A stretch of DNA of 64,000 nt from UMGS1312 sp964631595 (GCA_964631595.1 CAZVXL010000005.1:1-64000), one strand, 5' to 3'; positions 8,596-18,152 are shown, counted from the stretch's first letter. The notes: generated by a model from the sequence alone, not told the origin. Numbers and translations: made by a program.

Positions 8596-10752
8596 TCATT
8601 TTGTGATCTTTATTTCTATCTCGTCCTCGGCATAGCAGCTTCCGCCTACCCATACCTTGAATTTGCCCGGCTCAACGACATAGCTCATGTGATTATCCCA
8701 ATATCCGAGCTCGTCCTTTGTGAGACGGAAGGTTATCTCCTTTTCCTCGTCGGGGAGATAGCTTTGCTTATCGAAGCCCTTTAGCTCACGGATAGGTCTG
8801 GTGATCTTTGCCAGACAGTCGTGAATGTAGCACTGAACGACCTCTTTTCCCTCACGCTTACCGGTGTTCTTGACCTTTACCTTGATCTCAAAGGCACCGC
8901 CAGACATGATCTCGTCATAGCCGATCTCGGGTCTTACGGCGTGGAGATCGGAGTATTCGAAGGTGGTATAGGACAGACCGTAGCCGAAGGGGTACATGGG
9001 CGAATCGTTGCAATCGCGGTAATTGCGGATGCGGTCGTTGCCGTAGTAGCCCTCATTGTGGCGGCAGGATGAGGTCTGGTTATAGTAGATGGGCTCCTGA
9101 CCGGTGACTCTCGGTATGGTGATCGAAAGCTTGCCGTTCGGGTTGAGATCTCCGTAAACGGCGGCGGCAAGTGAGGATGCGCCTTCCGTGCCGTTATGCC
9201 AGCCCCAGATTATCGCATCGAAATAATGCGCTATGGATTCCAGCGCCAAGGGACGTCCCGCGCGAATGACCGCTACCATGGGCTTGCCCAGACGCTTTGC
9301 TTCCTTAATGATCGCCTTTTGATCCTCGGACAGCTCAAGGCTCGTCACGTTGGCGTTTTCTCCGTCCATGTACGGGGTCTGACCGAGAAGAAGCACAGCT
9401 ACGTCGGGATTTCCCGCCCATGCGAAGTTCACGTCGAGATAGTGGCCAGCGTGTCCCTCAACGGAGCCGCCTGCCGGCTCTGCGATCTTCTTCATCGCCT
9501 CGGAGAACACCGCAACTCTTGAGCGGCTGATACCGCCTGCCCAGCAGCCGGAGGAGAGGTCTATATTGTCTTGGAGATATCCGTAGATGCAGACGTGGGT
9601 GTCCTTTGCAAGCGGGAGGATACCGTTGTTCTTGAGGAGCACGACAGTCTCATCCGCCATCTCACGCGACAGCTCGCTGTGAGCGTTGTAATCAACGGGG
9701 ACTACCTCGGTGTACGGATGCTCAAACAGTCCGAGCCTCATCTTGATGCGGAGGACTCTGCGTACAGCCTCATCGAGCACATCGATGGATACGGTGCCGT
9801 CCTCCACGCATTTCTCCAGATTCTCCAGATACACGTCATCGCGCATATCCATGTCAAGTCCGGCACTTATTGCCTGCGATGCCGCGTCGGCGTTGTCCTC
9901 GGCGGTGCCGTGCTTTACGAGCTGCTCTACGGCATGATCGTCGGAGATTACAAAGCCCTCAAAGCCGAGCTCTCCGCGGAGCACGTCTGTAAGGAGATAC
10001 TTATTCGATGCCGCGGGAAGTCCGTTTATGTCGTTGAAGGCGTTCATTACGGTGCAAACGCCTGCATTCACCGCACTGCGGAATGCGGGAAGGTAGTAGT
10101 TTCTGAGAGTTTGATCGGAGATCTCACCCTTGTGGTAGTCTCTGCCGCCCTCGGCGGTGCCGTAGCCTATGTAATGCTTTGCACACGCGGCGATTCCGTC
10201 ACGCGCGGAGAGATCGTCCCCCTGAAAGCCCTTTACAGCCGCTTCTGCCATCTTTGCGCCAAGATACGGATCCTCACCCGGACCCTCGGTGCATCTGCCC
10301 CAACGGGGATCGTGGGAGAGATCGAGCATGGGAGAGAAGCTCCAGTGAACGGCATCATTGGCGCACTCCTTGGCTATCGCGCGGTACGATTTTTCCACAA
10401 GCTCGGGGTTGAAGCCCGCCGCCATGGCAAGCGGATCCGGAAAGCCCGTATGCCAGCCGTGGATAACGTCGTGACCGTTGATTATCGGAATACCGAGTCT
10501 GCTCTCCTCAACGGCGATGCGCTGATATTCGTTCATGCGCGCGCGGTTCTTCACCGAGCCCTCGCACTCATAATCCCACGAGCCGATGCCCGAGAGAATG
10601 AACGAGCCGACCTTGCCCTCGCGAATGAGGCGCTTTATCGTTTCGGGATCCTTGTCGATGCTGTCGATCTGAACGAGCTGACCGACCTTTTCGGAGACGG
10701 TCATCTCGGAGAGAAGCTCGTCTATTCTTTTTTCTGTTTGCCTGTCTAACAT
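8596..10752 (-). CDS. Glycoside hydrolase family 3 beta-glucosidase
   Basis: A 718-residue GH3 enzyme, releasing terminal beta-linked sugars (probably glucose) from oligosaccharides. The N-terminal TIM barrel carries the KHYIGYG motif (Lys192-His193) and the nucleophile Asp271 in GFVISDDHA; most relatives have SDW here. The alpha/beta sandwich follows, and the C-terminal 130 residues form the usual fibronectin-III-like domain (YPFGYGLSYTTFEYS onward). No signal peptide is seen, so it probably works in the cytosol on imported oligosaccharides. It has its own consensus promoter and is the last gene of the minus-strand group. Substrate specificity (glucoside versus xyloside) is not readable. Confidence 0.93.
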   Translation of the reverse strand: MLDRQTEKRIDELLSEMTVSEKVGQLVQIDSIDKDPETIKRLIREGKVGSFILSGIGSWDYECEGSVKNRARMNEYQRIAVEESRLGIPIINGHDVIHGWHTGFPDPLAMAAGFNPELVEKSYRAIAKECANDAVHWSFSPMLDLSHDPRWGRCTEGPGEDPYLGAKMAEAAVKGFQGDDLSARDGIAACAKHYIGYGTAEGGRDYHKGEISDQTLRNYYLPAFRSAVNAGVCTVMNAFNDINGLPAASNKYLLTDVLRGELGFEGFVISDDHAVEQLVKHGTAEDNADAASQAISAGLDMDMRDDVYLENLEKCVEDGTVSIDVLDEAVRRVLRIKMRLGLFEHPYTEVVPVDYNAHSELSREMADETVVLLKNNGILPLAKDTHVCIYGYLQDNIDLSSGCWAGGISRSRVAVFSEAMKKIAEPAGGSVEGHAGHYLDVNFAWAGNPDVAVLLLGQTPYMDGENANVTSLELSEDQKAIIKEAKRLGKPMVAVIRAGRPLALESIAHYFDAIIWGWHNGTEGASSLAAAVYGDLNPNGKLSITIPRVTGQEPIYYNQTSSCRHNEGYYGNDRIRNYRDCNDSPMYPFGYGLSYTTFEYSDLHAVRPEIGYDEIMSGGAFEIKVKVKNTGKREGKEVVQCYIHDCLAKITRPIRELKGFDKQSYLPDEEKEITFRLTKDELGYWDNHMSYVVEPGKFKVWVGGSCYAEDEIEIKITK

Positions 10753-10782
10753 AGCTGTACCTCGCTTTAGGGGTTTTATATG

Positions 10783-10811
10783 ATTATATTTTAATTGACT
10801 GCGTTTGTCAA
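10783..10811 (-). promoter_or_regulatory. Promoter of the GH3 beta-glucosidase gene
   Basis: Read on the minus strand: TTGACA, 17 bases, TATAAT, a perfect sigma-A promoter, 31 bases upstream of the GH3 start codon. Confidence 0.88.
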
Positions 10812-10882
10812 GGCAAAAAGGCGTATTGCGCGATATTATTCGGTATATCCCGCGAAGCGAACGAGGCTGTCCTCATGATGCG

Positions 10883-11182
10883 CTACAGCGTGAGGAGCAT
10901 CAGCGCGATGCCTGCGGCAAGCCCGAGGGCGAACGCCGCGATCGTTTTGAGGTGAGGCGGCTTATGCTTTTTGCTCCGCTCGGGAAAGCGCTCTCTGAGG
11001 ATGCGGTCTGCCTCTGCGGCAAGATCGTTCTCCGCCACGCAGGACATATCCGCGCTGTCCTTCAAGATAAAATACGCCTCACAGAACAGCTTGCTTTTCG
11101 TATCCTTGACATAAAACATTCTTCTCTGACGACCGCCGAGCATCTGTGCCTCCGATTGAATTATTTCGGGACGAGCCCGCAT
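10883..11182 (-). CDS. Small C-terminally anchored membrane protein, unknown function
   Basis: A 99-residue protein that I do not recognise. The N-terminal 70 residues are soluble and charged, with a FYVKDTKSKLFCEAYFILKD segment. A basic stretch (RSKKHKPPHLK) then leads into one hydrophobic C-terminal segment (TIAAFALGLAAGIALMLLTL). The likely topology is a cytosolic domain with a single tail anchor. It lies 46 bases after the leucine-rich-repeat dockerin gene on the same strand and 130 before the GH3 gene. I call it real because of the ordered charge/hydrophobic layout and position; a spurious frame remains possible. Confidence 0.55.
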   Translation of the reverse strand: MRARPEIIQSEAQMLGGRQRRMFYVKDTKSKLFCEAYFILKDSADMSCVAENDLAAEADRILRERFPERSKKHKPPHLKTIAAFALGLAAGIALMLLTL

Positions 11183-11228
11183 ACCATTATTACACAGGTC
11201 GCAGAGGATTATTCACCGAGGTGAGATT

Positions 11229-12962
11229 TTAGCGGAACAGGTCAACGCCCATGACCACGTCCCAGCCTGCAAGAGCTTTCAGCATGACCGTCACGTCGGC
11301 AAGGCTGTAGCCGCCGTCCATGTTCACGTCGGAGGAGATGGGAGTGACGGAGATGCCCCAGCCCGCAATGTGCTTGAGCATGACTGTTACGTCCGCCAGA
11401 TTGAACACGCCGTCGCCGTTGGCATCTCCCGCCAGATACGGCGCGGTGGCAACGCTTGCCCATTCGCCCTCGGAATAGCCTGTGCCGGCGGGGGGATAGA
11501 GCACCGTTATCGAGGTGAGATCGAAGGCGTACCGCCCGAGCTCGGGTGCGACAGCTCCGCAGAGAGCGTAGATGAGAGAGGTACAGCTTGAAAAGGACTG
11601 CACCCCGACGGAGGTCGCGCCATCAAGCCACGCAATTCTCAGCGCCGTATTTCCGAAGAAGGCGTGATCTCCGATATCCGTCTGACCGAGCACGGTGATG
11701 CTGTCCATATCGGTACAGCCCGAGAAAGCCCAAGCGCCGATGCGTGTGACGGACTCGGGAAGCTCGGCGGAGCGCAGGGCGGAGTATCTGAAGCTGTTTG
11801 CGCCAATAGAGGCTATGCCGTCGATGCGGAGCTCCTTTATGAGCTTGCGGTATTTATACCACGGAGAGGCGGCGGGCGAATCGAAGTCGGGCATATCGCC
11901 TGTGCCCGACAGGGACATGACTCCCGTATCGCAGTCAAGGCTCCATTCGATATCCCCGAGCGTGCCGCCGTATATTCCGCGGCGCACCACGGGACAGCCG
12001 AGCCAGTAGTCCTCCCCGAAGCCGTTGCTCGATTCGGAGACGGACACGGTGATATCGGTACAGCCGTGGAATACGTTATCTGCGGCTGTGGGCGCATCTC
12101 CGTCAAATCTCACCGAGGTGAGTGAGGTACAGAACGCAAAGGCGCTGTCACCGAGCTCTCGGAGCCCCGCACCGAGGGATATCTCCCCGAGAGCCTCGCA
12201 GCCGTAAAATGCCGCGCGCCCGAGCCGCTCCGCTCTCGGGATACTCACGTTCGCGAGAGAAGCACAGCCGTAAAATGCACCGTCGGAGATGACGGTCACG
12301 CTCGGAAGGCTGACGGCTGTGAGGCCCGAGGCATCGCGAAATGCGCCGGAGCTGACGGCGGTGACCGTGTCGGGAGCGGTAAAGGTCGCCTCTGCCGAGC
12401 TCGGCGGGAATCTGAGGATCGCGGACGAGGCTCTGTCAAAGAGCACGCCGCCCTCGGAATAATATATTTCCGAGGCACTGTGTATTGCTTGCAGTGACGG
12501 GCACGCCTCCCACACATTACCGCCGACGGAGACGAGAGATGCGGGGAGGAAGATCTCCCTCAGAGAGGTACAGCCCGTAAAGGCGAAGTCCCCGATGAGG
12601 CGCACCGTCTCGGGAAGGCTCACCGTCTCAAGAGATGAGCAGCCGGAGAACGCCATTTCCCCGATACTCTCGGCTTGCCCGAGCTCCACGGAGGTGACCT
12701 TCGACATATCCTTGAAGGCGCGCGCGCCGAGAGAGGTCACTCCGTCTCCAAGTCTGACTGCGGTCACGGTATCGGAGAACACCGACCACGGTGGAGCGGC
12801 GGAGGCGGAGGAGTCCGGAATATCCGCACCGCTCACCTCAAGCACGCCGCCGTTTATTTTCCAGCTTACGCCGTCCCAGACTCCGCCGAGCGCGGAGGCG
12901 GGGACACACACGGTAAGCAGAAGTATCGTTGCCGCAAGTGCGGCGGAAATGTATTTTTTCAC
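11229..12962 (-). CDS. BspA-type leucine-rich repeat protein with C-terminal dockerin
   Basis: A 577-residue exported protein. It begins with a signal peptide (ATILLLTVCVPASA). The body is made of LRR_5/BspA-like repeats of the form 'AFxGCTSLxxVxLP', with repeated FSGCSSLETVSLPE-like units. It is bipartite: each half starts with a related 'W-x-(I/L)-x-G-x-L-x-(V/L)-SG' block (residues about 30-60 and 325-360) followed by repeats. Residues about 508-570 form a type I dockerin with two calcium-loop repeats (GDANGDGVFNLADVTVMLKH and DVNMDGGYSLADVTVMLKA), each followed by AGW. The dockerin should bind a cohesin on a scaffold or cell surface encoded elsewhere. BspA repeats usually mediate binding to proteins or other cells; the partner is unknown. 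Confidence 0.88.
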   Translation of the reverse strand: MKKYISAALAATILLLTVCVPASALGGVWDGVSWKINGGVLEVSGADIPDSSASAAPPWSVFSDTVTAVRLGDGVTSLGARAFKDMSKVTSVELGQAESIGEMAFSGCSSLETVSLPETVRLIGDFAFTGCTSLREIFLPASLVSVGGNVWEACPSLQAIHSASEIYYSEGGVLFDRASSAILRFPPSSAEATFTAPDTVTAVSSGAFRDASGLTAVSLPSVTVISDGAFYGCASLANVSIPRAERLGRAAFYGCEALGEISLGAGLRELGDSAFAFCTSLTSVRFDGDAPTAADNVFHGCTDITVSVSESSNGFGEDYWLGCPVVRRGIYGGTLGDIEWSLDCDTGVMSLSGTGDMPDFDSPAASPWYKYRKLIKELRIDGIASIGANSFRYSALRSAELPESVTRIGAWAFSGCTDMDSITVLGQTDIGDHAFFGNTALRIAWLDGATSVGVQSFSSCTSLIYALCGAVAPELGRYAFDLTSITVLYPPAGTGYSEGEWASVATAPYLAGDANGDGVFNLADVTVMLKHIAGWGISVTPISSDVNMDGGYSLADVTVMLKALAGWDVVMGVDLFR

Positions 12963-12981
12963 TTTACAAGCCTTTCATCGG

Positions 12982-14568
12982 TCAATTCGGGGATATTATT
13001 TTGCACAGCGCGGTGACGTCCGCAAGGGATACTCTGCCGTCGCCGTTTATATCGAGACTCTCCGCATCTGCCGTATTATCGCTCCAGCCGGCGATATACG
13101 TCGTGATCGTTTCGACGTCTCCGAAATCGGTGATGCCGTTTCGGTTGATATCGTGCTCACCGACGGAGGCGGTTACGGACGCGGCTCCCGATTCGGAGAT
13201 GCTCAGAGAATAGTCAAGTCGGGCGATGCACCGCTCATCGGTGATGTACACCGTAAGAGTGTGCTCTCCCGCGCCGAAGCTCAGCGCTCCCGAGCTCACC
13301 TCGGAGCCGTCGAGACAGATGATATACTCCGCATCTCGGAACAGCCCGCCGAGGTACAGCACCGCCTGTACCTCCTCGCCTATCGGGATATACGTGATCT
13401 CGGTGGCGGGGGAGAGGGATACGTCGTCGCGAAGGCGGAGATCGTACCACGGAGAGGAGATGCACTGCCTGTACACCTCGGCGGCTTCGCTGCTTTGGCG
13501 CAGATTGCAAATGCCCATCGAGGAAGAGGTGTTTGAGTAGAACACCGCTTCGAGATTCGGGCAAGCCGCAGGTATCAGGCGATAGAAGCGCTCCGCCTCC
13601 TCAGCCCAGTTGTCGAGAGCCGCCTTGCCCTCCCACGGGAACGAGCATCCGGTTATTATCACGGGAATATCGTCTCTGCCCGTGGCGCGGATAAAGCTCT
13701 CGGAGAGTCTCTTTACCGACAGCACGGGATCGTAGCATTCGCCGCGACAGCGGTATGCCGCCTCCGCGTGGGTCAGGTCGTCATAGATCTCCGTGTGGCA
13801 CAGCTCTATTCCGAGAATATCGACGTAACGAGCCTCGGGATAAAACAGCAGCTCCGTTTGCTCGGAGGGAGTTCTTGAATCCTCCAAGGAGTACACCATG
13901 CTCACGTTCGGCGCGTACCGATCGGAGAGCTCCGCCACGTGAGCGAACGCAAGCCTATAGCTGTCCGCGAGAGTCCGCGTTCTGCGGAGAGTGGCAACGG
14001 AGGGACAGAAGGAGAGGCAGACCTTGCCCTCAAGGGTCGAGAGCTGTCTCAGATTTCTTATGAGGTAATCCTCCGCCATGCCGAAGGCGATGCGTCGGAG
14101 AGCCTTTTCACTTTTTACGTCAAGCTCCGCGAGGATGTACGTTTCCTCGGAGGAGGAGGGGATTAGGGAGAAGAAGTCCCTTGCATCGGCAAGCTCAAAG
14201 GGGACGGTGAATTTCACGGCAGAGCTTCCCGACACGTACATACCGTCGCTTCCGACGGCGATCCCGTCACCGGTGCTGTCCGCAAGGTACAGCTTCGGCT
14301 CAAAGCACAGATACTCCGCGTGTCCCGCGGCGATGCTTGCCTCTGCGGGCGATACGAGCCCCTGCTCCGCAAGCTCGGCGGCAAGGGAGGCATACTCGGT
14401 GAGAGAGGTGTATGCCGAGTAGTAGTAGCCGCCCGCCTCACGTGCGGCTGCCTTATCGCGTACCTCCTCCATGCGCCGGAGCGCGGCGGAGGGGGTGTCG
14501 GCGGCGTATGAGCCGACGGACAGGGTGAGGGCGGCGAGCAGTGCCGATATGAGCCTTCGCGGTTTCAT
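12982..14568 (-). CDS. Dockerin-bearing exported protein, putative TIM-barrel glycoside hydrolase-like
   Basis: A 528-residue exported protein. Start chosen at 14568 because AGGAGG sits six bases upstream and a signal peptide (RRLISALLAALTLSVGSYAA) follows at once; the frame continues to 14595. Residues about 130-390 look like a TIM-barrel domain with alternating strand/helix blocks (YVDILGIELCH, DIPVIITGCSFPWEG, NLEAVFYSNTSSS), but I cannot assign a GH family or catalytic residues. A beta-rich segment follows (PIGEEVQAVLYLGGLF). Residues about 470-528 are a type I dockerin (DINRNGITDFGDVETITTY, AGW, DINGDGRVSLADVTALCK). It lies between two other dockerin genes with 20-base gaps, so an operon is likely. 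Confidence 0.75.
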   Translation of the reverse strand: MKPRRLISALLAALTLSVGSYAADTPSAALRRMEEVRDKAAAREAGGYYYSAYTSLTEYASLAAELAEQGLVSPAEASIAAGHAEYLCFEPKLYLADSTGDGIAVGSDGMYVSGSSAVKFTVPFELADARDFFSLIPSSSEETYILAELDVKSEKALRRIAFGMAEDYLIRNLRQLSTLEGKVCLSFCPSVATLRRTRTLADSYRLAFAHVAELSDRYAPNVSMVYSLEDSRTPSEQTELLFYPEARYVDILGIELCHTEIYDDLTHAEAAYRCRGECYDPVLSVKRLSESFIRATGRDDIPVIITGCSFPWEGKAALDNWAEEAERFYRLIPAACPNLEAVFYSNTSSSMGICNLRQSSEAAEVYRQCISSPWYDLRLRDDVSLSPATEITYIPIGEEVQAVLYLGGLFRDAEYIICLDGSEVSSGALSFGAGEHTLTVYITDERCIARLDYSLSISESGAASVTASVGEHDINRNGITDFGDVETITTYIAGWSDNTADAESLDINGDGRVSLADVTALCKIISPN

Positions 14569-14587
14569 ATGTATCCTCCTGTATTTG

Positions 14588-15745
14588 TCAGACATTCCAG
14601 CCGGCGAGTATTTTCAGGATCATGGTCACATCTGCGAGGGAGATGACACCGTCACCGTTTATGTCGGCGGCGGACAGATCGAGGGAGGCGGAGCTGTTTG
14701 TGAGATATTTAAGAACGGCGGTCGCGTCGGAGAGACCGAGAGCTCCGTTTCCGTCGGCATCACCGCGCACGGCGGGGGCTTTTCGCAGATCGAGGAGAAC
14801 GGTGTGAGTCTCGGAGGCGGGAGACGATACGGTAAGTCGCACGCTGCCGTCGCGCAGTCCCGCACCCGAGATCCCGTCCTCACCTGCGTTTATCCCGAAG
14901 CCGCATATGATCTCGTCACCGTCGCACAGGTAGCGCGCGGTCACGCTTCCCGAGGCGGGATCGACTCCGAGCAGGGAGCTCGGCGTGCAGACATACAGAT
15001 ATCCGCCGTGCGAGAGCACGGAGGCGTAAACGGGCGCATCGGACGGCTCGGTATCCCACGGGAGATCGAGCACGGCGCAAGGGGCGGCGGTCACGGAGTC
15101 CATGGCGCAGAGCTTGCCGTCGGCGGCATAGTACAGCCTGTCGCCGAGACGAGCCGTCACGCCACATACCTCCTTCAGAGGTATACCGTCGTAAAGCTCC
15201 GAGGCACACGTGAGCTGTGATTCCCAGCCGTAATGCCCGAGGGACTCATCGGCGGAGGGCATTGCTGCGGCGCTGTCGCTCATAAGAAAAAATCTGTGTC
15301 GGACTCCGGCGAGATCTCCGCGATCGTCGTGCGCGACATCGACGTGGTATACCTCTCCGCCGAGCTGCACGAGATTCCATGAATGCTCCATTTCCGCACT
15401 ACTTATGGTGCAGGCGGAAATGCCGACGGAGTCCAGAAGACAGGCGTAGGCGGCGGCGTAAGCGCAGGAGCTTCCGCGACCGCTTTTTATAAGCTCGGAA
15501 AGGTCACAGACTGTGTCGGTTCCGTCGTATTCGTAATTTGCGGCGAGGTAATCGTGGAAAAAGAGGGCGTATTCAAGCTCGGACAGCCCCTCTCCGGCAT
15601 ATGACAGCACCTCGGCTCTCCACCTCTCCGTATCGGTGGGCATCTCGGAGCTGTTGGGTGATGCGGGTGATGCCGATGCGATGTGCGGCAAGGCGAGCAC
15701 AGCCGCCGAAATGATGATGGCAACAATACGTTTTTTCAAGGTCAC
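14588..15745 (-). CDS. Transglutaminase-like protein with C-terminal dockerin
   Basis: A 385-residue exported protein with signal peptide (IVAIIISAAVLALPHIASA). Residues 55-140 form a transglutaminase-like cysteine-protease fold with the full triad visible: Cys94 (SGRGSSCAYAAAY), His121 (MEHSWNLV) and Asp136 (YHVDVAHDD). Such domains usually act as peptidases or peptide-crosslinking enzymes outside the cell. Residues about 190-320 are a beta-rich region resembling repeated blade-like strands. Residues about 325-385 form a type I dockerin with two loops (GDADGNGALGLSDATAVLKY; DINGDGVISLADVTMILKI) and a final AGW. It is the first gene after a consensus promoter and heads the dockerin-gene run. 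Confidence 0.88.
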   Translation of the reverse strand: MTLKKRIVAIIISAAVLALPHIASASPASPNSSEMPTDTERWRAEVLSYAGEGLSELEYALFFHDYLAANYEYDGTDTVCDLSELIKSGRGSSCAYAAAYACLLDSVGISACTISSAEMEHSWNLVQLGGEVYHVDVAHDDRGDLAGVRHRFFLMSDSAAAMPSADESLGHYGWESQLTCASELYDGIPLKEVCGVTARLGDRLYYAADGKLCAMDSVTAAPCAVLDLPWDTEPSDAPVYASVLSHGGYLYVCTPSSLLGVDPASGSVTARYLCDGDEIICGFGINAGEDGISGAGLRDGSVRLTVSSPASETHTVLLDLRKAPAVRGDADGNGALGLSDATAVLKYLTNSSASLDLSAADINGDGVISLADVTMILKILAGWNV

Positions 15746-15780
15746 CTCCGCAATACCGTGGCGTATGATCGTACAATTAT

Positions 15781-15809
15781 ATTATAATATATACCTCCCG
15801 CAAGGTCAA
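15781..15809 (-). promoter_or_regulatory. Promoter of the dockerin-gene operon
   Basis: On the minus strand TTGACC, 17 bases, TATAAT, located 36 bases upstream of the transglutaminase-dockerin start. No terminator is visible between the three dockerin genes, so they are probably one transcript. The rest of the 349-base gap (15810-15973) is AT-rich with nothing else recognised. Confidence 0.85.
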
Positions 15810-15973
15810 CCGAAATCGCAAAAAACGGCGTGTACAAAAAATATCCTGTCGGATGCGCGGTGCGCGTGCCGAGTGGGCGCGAATTATTGAAATTTGTGTG
15901 TATTTGTGCAAATTGCACTAAAATCTAAGTGGCTAATTTACACATAGGATTGGTGAAAATAGCGCCGAAACTA

Positions 15974-16002
15974 TTGCAAATCACACAATCATGAGGTATA
16001 AT
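15974..16002 (+). promoter_or_regulatory. Promoter of the EF-G-like gene
   Basis: TTGCAA, 17 bases, TATAAT. The transcript would start near 16009 and contains a small imperfect hairpin (CCGAAAA / TTTTTCGG, 16016-16038) in its leader. Confidence 0.82.
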
Positions 16003-16094
16003 ATTACGTAGATACCCGAAAATGGCATCGTTTTTCGGATAAAGTTGACCAATTTATTCGTTTATAATTCAATTACATAAAGGAGCAAAACCCC

Positions 16095-18152
16095 ATGGCT
16101 GACATTAACACCAAAACCATTCGTAACATCTGCCTGCTGGGACACGGCGGCAGCGGAAAAACTTCCCTTGCAGAAGCAATTCTCTATACTGCAAAAGAGA
16201 CAGACCGTCTTGGAAAGATCTCCGATAAAAATACAGTACTTGATTTTGATGCAGAGGAAATGAAGCGCGGCTTTTCGATGTCTCTTGCGGTATCCAGCAT
16301 CATTTGGCACGATGCCGTAAAGATCAACATCATCGACACCCCCGGCTTCCTTGATTTCGAGGGAGACGTGAGATCCGCTCTGCGCGTTGCCGATGCCGCG
16401 GTCATCGTGGTGGACGGCAAGGCGGGCATCGAGCCCGGCACGGAGATCGGGTGGGAAAATGCCGTTGAGGCGGGTATCCCCCGTGCGTTCTTTATCAACA
16501 ATTACGACGATCCCGAGGCATCCTTCGGCAGAGTGTTCGGAGAGCTTCATGAGAAATTCGGTCCGGCTGTGTGCCCCGTATGCGTGCCCGTCAAGAAGGA
16601 CGGCAAGTTCCGCCTTATAAATCTTGTCGAGATGCTTGCGTATTCCTTCAACGATGACGGTACGAGAGTTGAGATACCCATGGATTCGGAGCTCACCGAG
16701 ATCGCCGCGAAATACAAGGATGCGCTCAACGAGTCTGTTGCCGAGACCTCCGAGGAGATGCTTGACAAATACTTCTCGGGCGAGGAGATAACTCAGGCGG
16801 AGACGGAGCTGGCGATACATGAGGGCATCATCTCGGGTGCCATCGTTCCCGTGTTCTGCGGCTCTTCCACGAAGCTCTGGGGAATCAGAGGTATGCTTGC
16901 TTCGATCAAGGATTCCTTCCCGCGCTATACCGCAAGGGGAGAGGAGACGCTTGAGAGCGGTGAGAAGATCGCGATAGAGCCCGAGGGAGAGACTGCGATA
17001 TACATATTCAAGACTATCTCCGATCAGTTCGGACGTCAGTCCTACTACAAGGTCATGAACGGCACGCTGAAGGCGGATGCTGTTTTGAAGAATTCAAAGG
17101 GTACGACGGAGAAAATATCGAAGCTTTTGATCCCGAAGGGCAAAAAGACCGCGGAGGTCACGGAGCTTCATGCCGGCGATATCGGTATCATTCAGAAGCT
17201 CGGCTCGGCTCAGACGGGCGACACGCTGTCTGTATCCGGAAGCATCGAATACAGCAGGATCAAGTTCGCGGAGTCGTTTATGTGCCGCGCGATATCTCTT
17301 GACGGCAAGGGCGATGAGGACAAGGTGACTGCCGGAATCGCTAAGCTCATCGAGGAGGATCCCACGCTTGTTTACGAGAACAATTCCGAGACAAAGCAGA
17401 TGCTCATTTACGGCGCGGGAGATATGCACCTTGATGTTATGTGTGCAAGGCTCAAGAGCAGATACGGCGTCGGCGTTAAGCTGTCGGAGCCCAAGCTTGC
17501 TTACCGCGAGACTATCAAGAAGTCGGTGCAGGTCGAGGGCAAGCACAAGAAGCAGTCCGGCGGCTCCGGTCAGTACGGTCATGTCAAGATCACGTTCTCA
17601 CCGGGCTCCGAGGAGGGTCTTACCTTTACGCAGAGCGTTGTGGGTGGATCTGTGCCGAAGGGATATTATCCCGCGGTTGAAAAGGGACTTCAGGAGGCTA
17701 TGCTCAAGGGCGTGCTTGCCGGATATCCCGTGGTGAATCTTGCCGCCGATCTGTATGACGGCTCGTATCACGACGTTGACTCAAACGAGATCTCCTTTAA
17801 GCTTGCCGCAAAGCTGGCGTACAAGGAGGGACTCCCCAAGGCGAATCCCGTATTGCTTGAGCCCGTGGGTATGCTCTACGTGACGGTGCCCGATGCACTT
17901 GTGGGAGACGTTATCGGCGATCTCAACAAGCGTCGCGGCCACGTGCTCGGCATGAATCCCGCCGAAAACAAGACGGGCTATACCACGATCGAGGCGGATG
18001 CGCCGAAGGCGGAAATGACGGATTACGTTATAGCTCTCAGAGCTATGTCGCAGGGCAGAGGTCGCTTCATCTTCCGTGAGGACAGATATGAGGAGGTCCC
18101 CGCGGCAATAGCACAAAAGGTCATTGCCGCCGCCGAAAAGGACGAGGAATAA
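16095..18152 (+). CDS. Elongation factor G-like translation GTPase
   Basis: A 685-residue protein with the complete EF-G domain order: GTPase domain, domain II, III, the IV domain (GGSVPKGYYPAVEKGLQEAM...SYHDVDSNEISFKLAA) and the V domain (ALRAMSQGRGRF). P-loop GHGGSGKTS and G3 DTPGFLDF are intact. The switch I segment reads RGFSMSLA instead of the usual RGITI, and the G4 motif, normally NKMD, reads NNYD. These point to the EF-G-like paralogue group rather than the main translocase. Its exact role (translocation, recycling or protection) is not known from sequence. It stands alone between a promoter and a strong hairpin. AAGGAG precedes the ATG. Confidence 0.88.
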   Translation: MADINTKTIRNICLLGHGGSGKTSLAEAILYTAKETDRLGKISDKNTVLDFDAEEMKRGFSMSLAVSSIIWHDAVKINIIDTPGFLDFEGDVRSALRVADAAVIVVDGKAGIEPGTEIGWENAVEAGIPRAFFINNYDDPEASFGRVFGELHEKFGPAVCPVCVPVKKDGKFRLINLVEMLAYSFNDDGTRVEIPMDSELTEIAAKYKDALNESVAETSEEMLDKYFSGEEITQAETELAIHEGIISGAIVPVFCGSSTKLWGIRGMLASIKDSFPRYTARGEETLESGEKIAIEPEGETAIYIFKTISDQFGRQSYYKVMNGTLKADAVLKNSKGTTEKISKLLIPKGKKTAEVTELHAGDIGIIQKLGSAQTGDTLSVSGSIEYSRIKFAESFMCRAISLDGKGDEDKVTAGIAKLIEEDPTLVYENNSETKQMLIYGAGDMHLDVMCARLKSRYGVGVKLSEPKLAYRETIKKSVQVEGKHKKQSGGSGQYGHVKITFSPGSEEGLTFTQSVVGGSVPKGYYPAVEKGLQEAMLKGVLAGYPVVNLAADLYDGSYHDVDSNEISFKLAAKLAYKEGLPKANPVLLEPVGMLYVTVPDALVGDVIGDLNKRRGHVLGMNPAENKTGYTTIEADAPKAEMTDYVIALRAMSQGRGRFIFREDRYEEVPAAIAQKVIAAAEKDEE

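Noticed and set aside
8530..8784. Plus-strand 84-codon frame after pfkA
   Set aside because: It begins inside the bidirectional terminator and is antisense to the GH3 C-terminus.
9571..10749. Plus-strand open frame of 392 codons opposite the GH3 gene
   Set aside because: Antisense shadow of a clear GH3 enzyme with all motifs; no ribosome site or domain.
16045..16068. Second promoter of the EF-G-like gene (TTGACC with TATAAT)
   Set aside because: The spacer is only 12 bases; the 17-base pair at 15974-16002 is far better.
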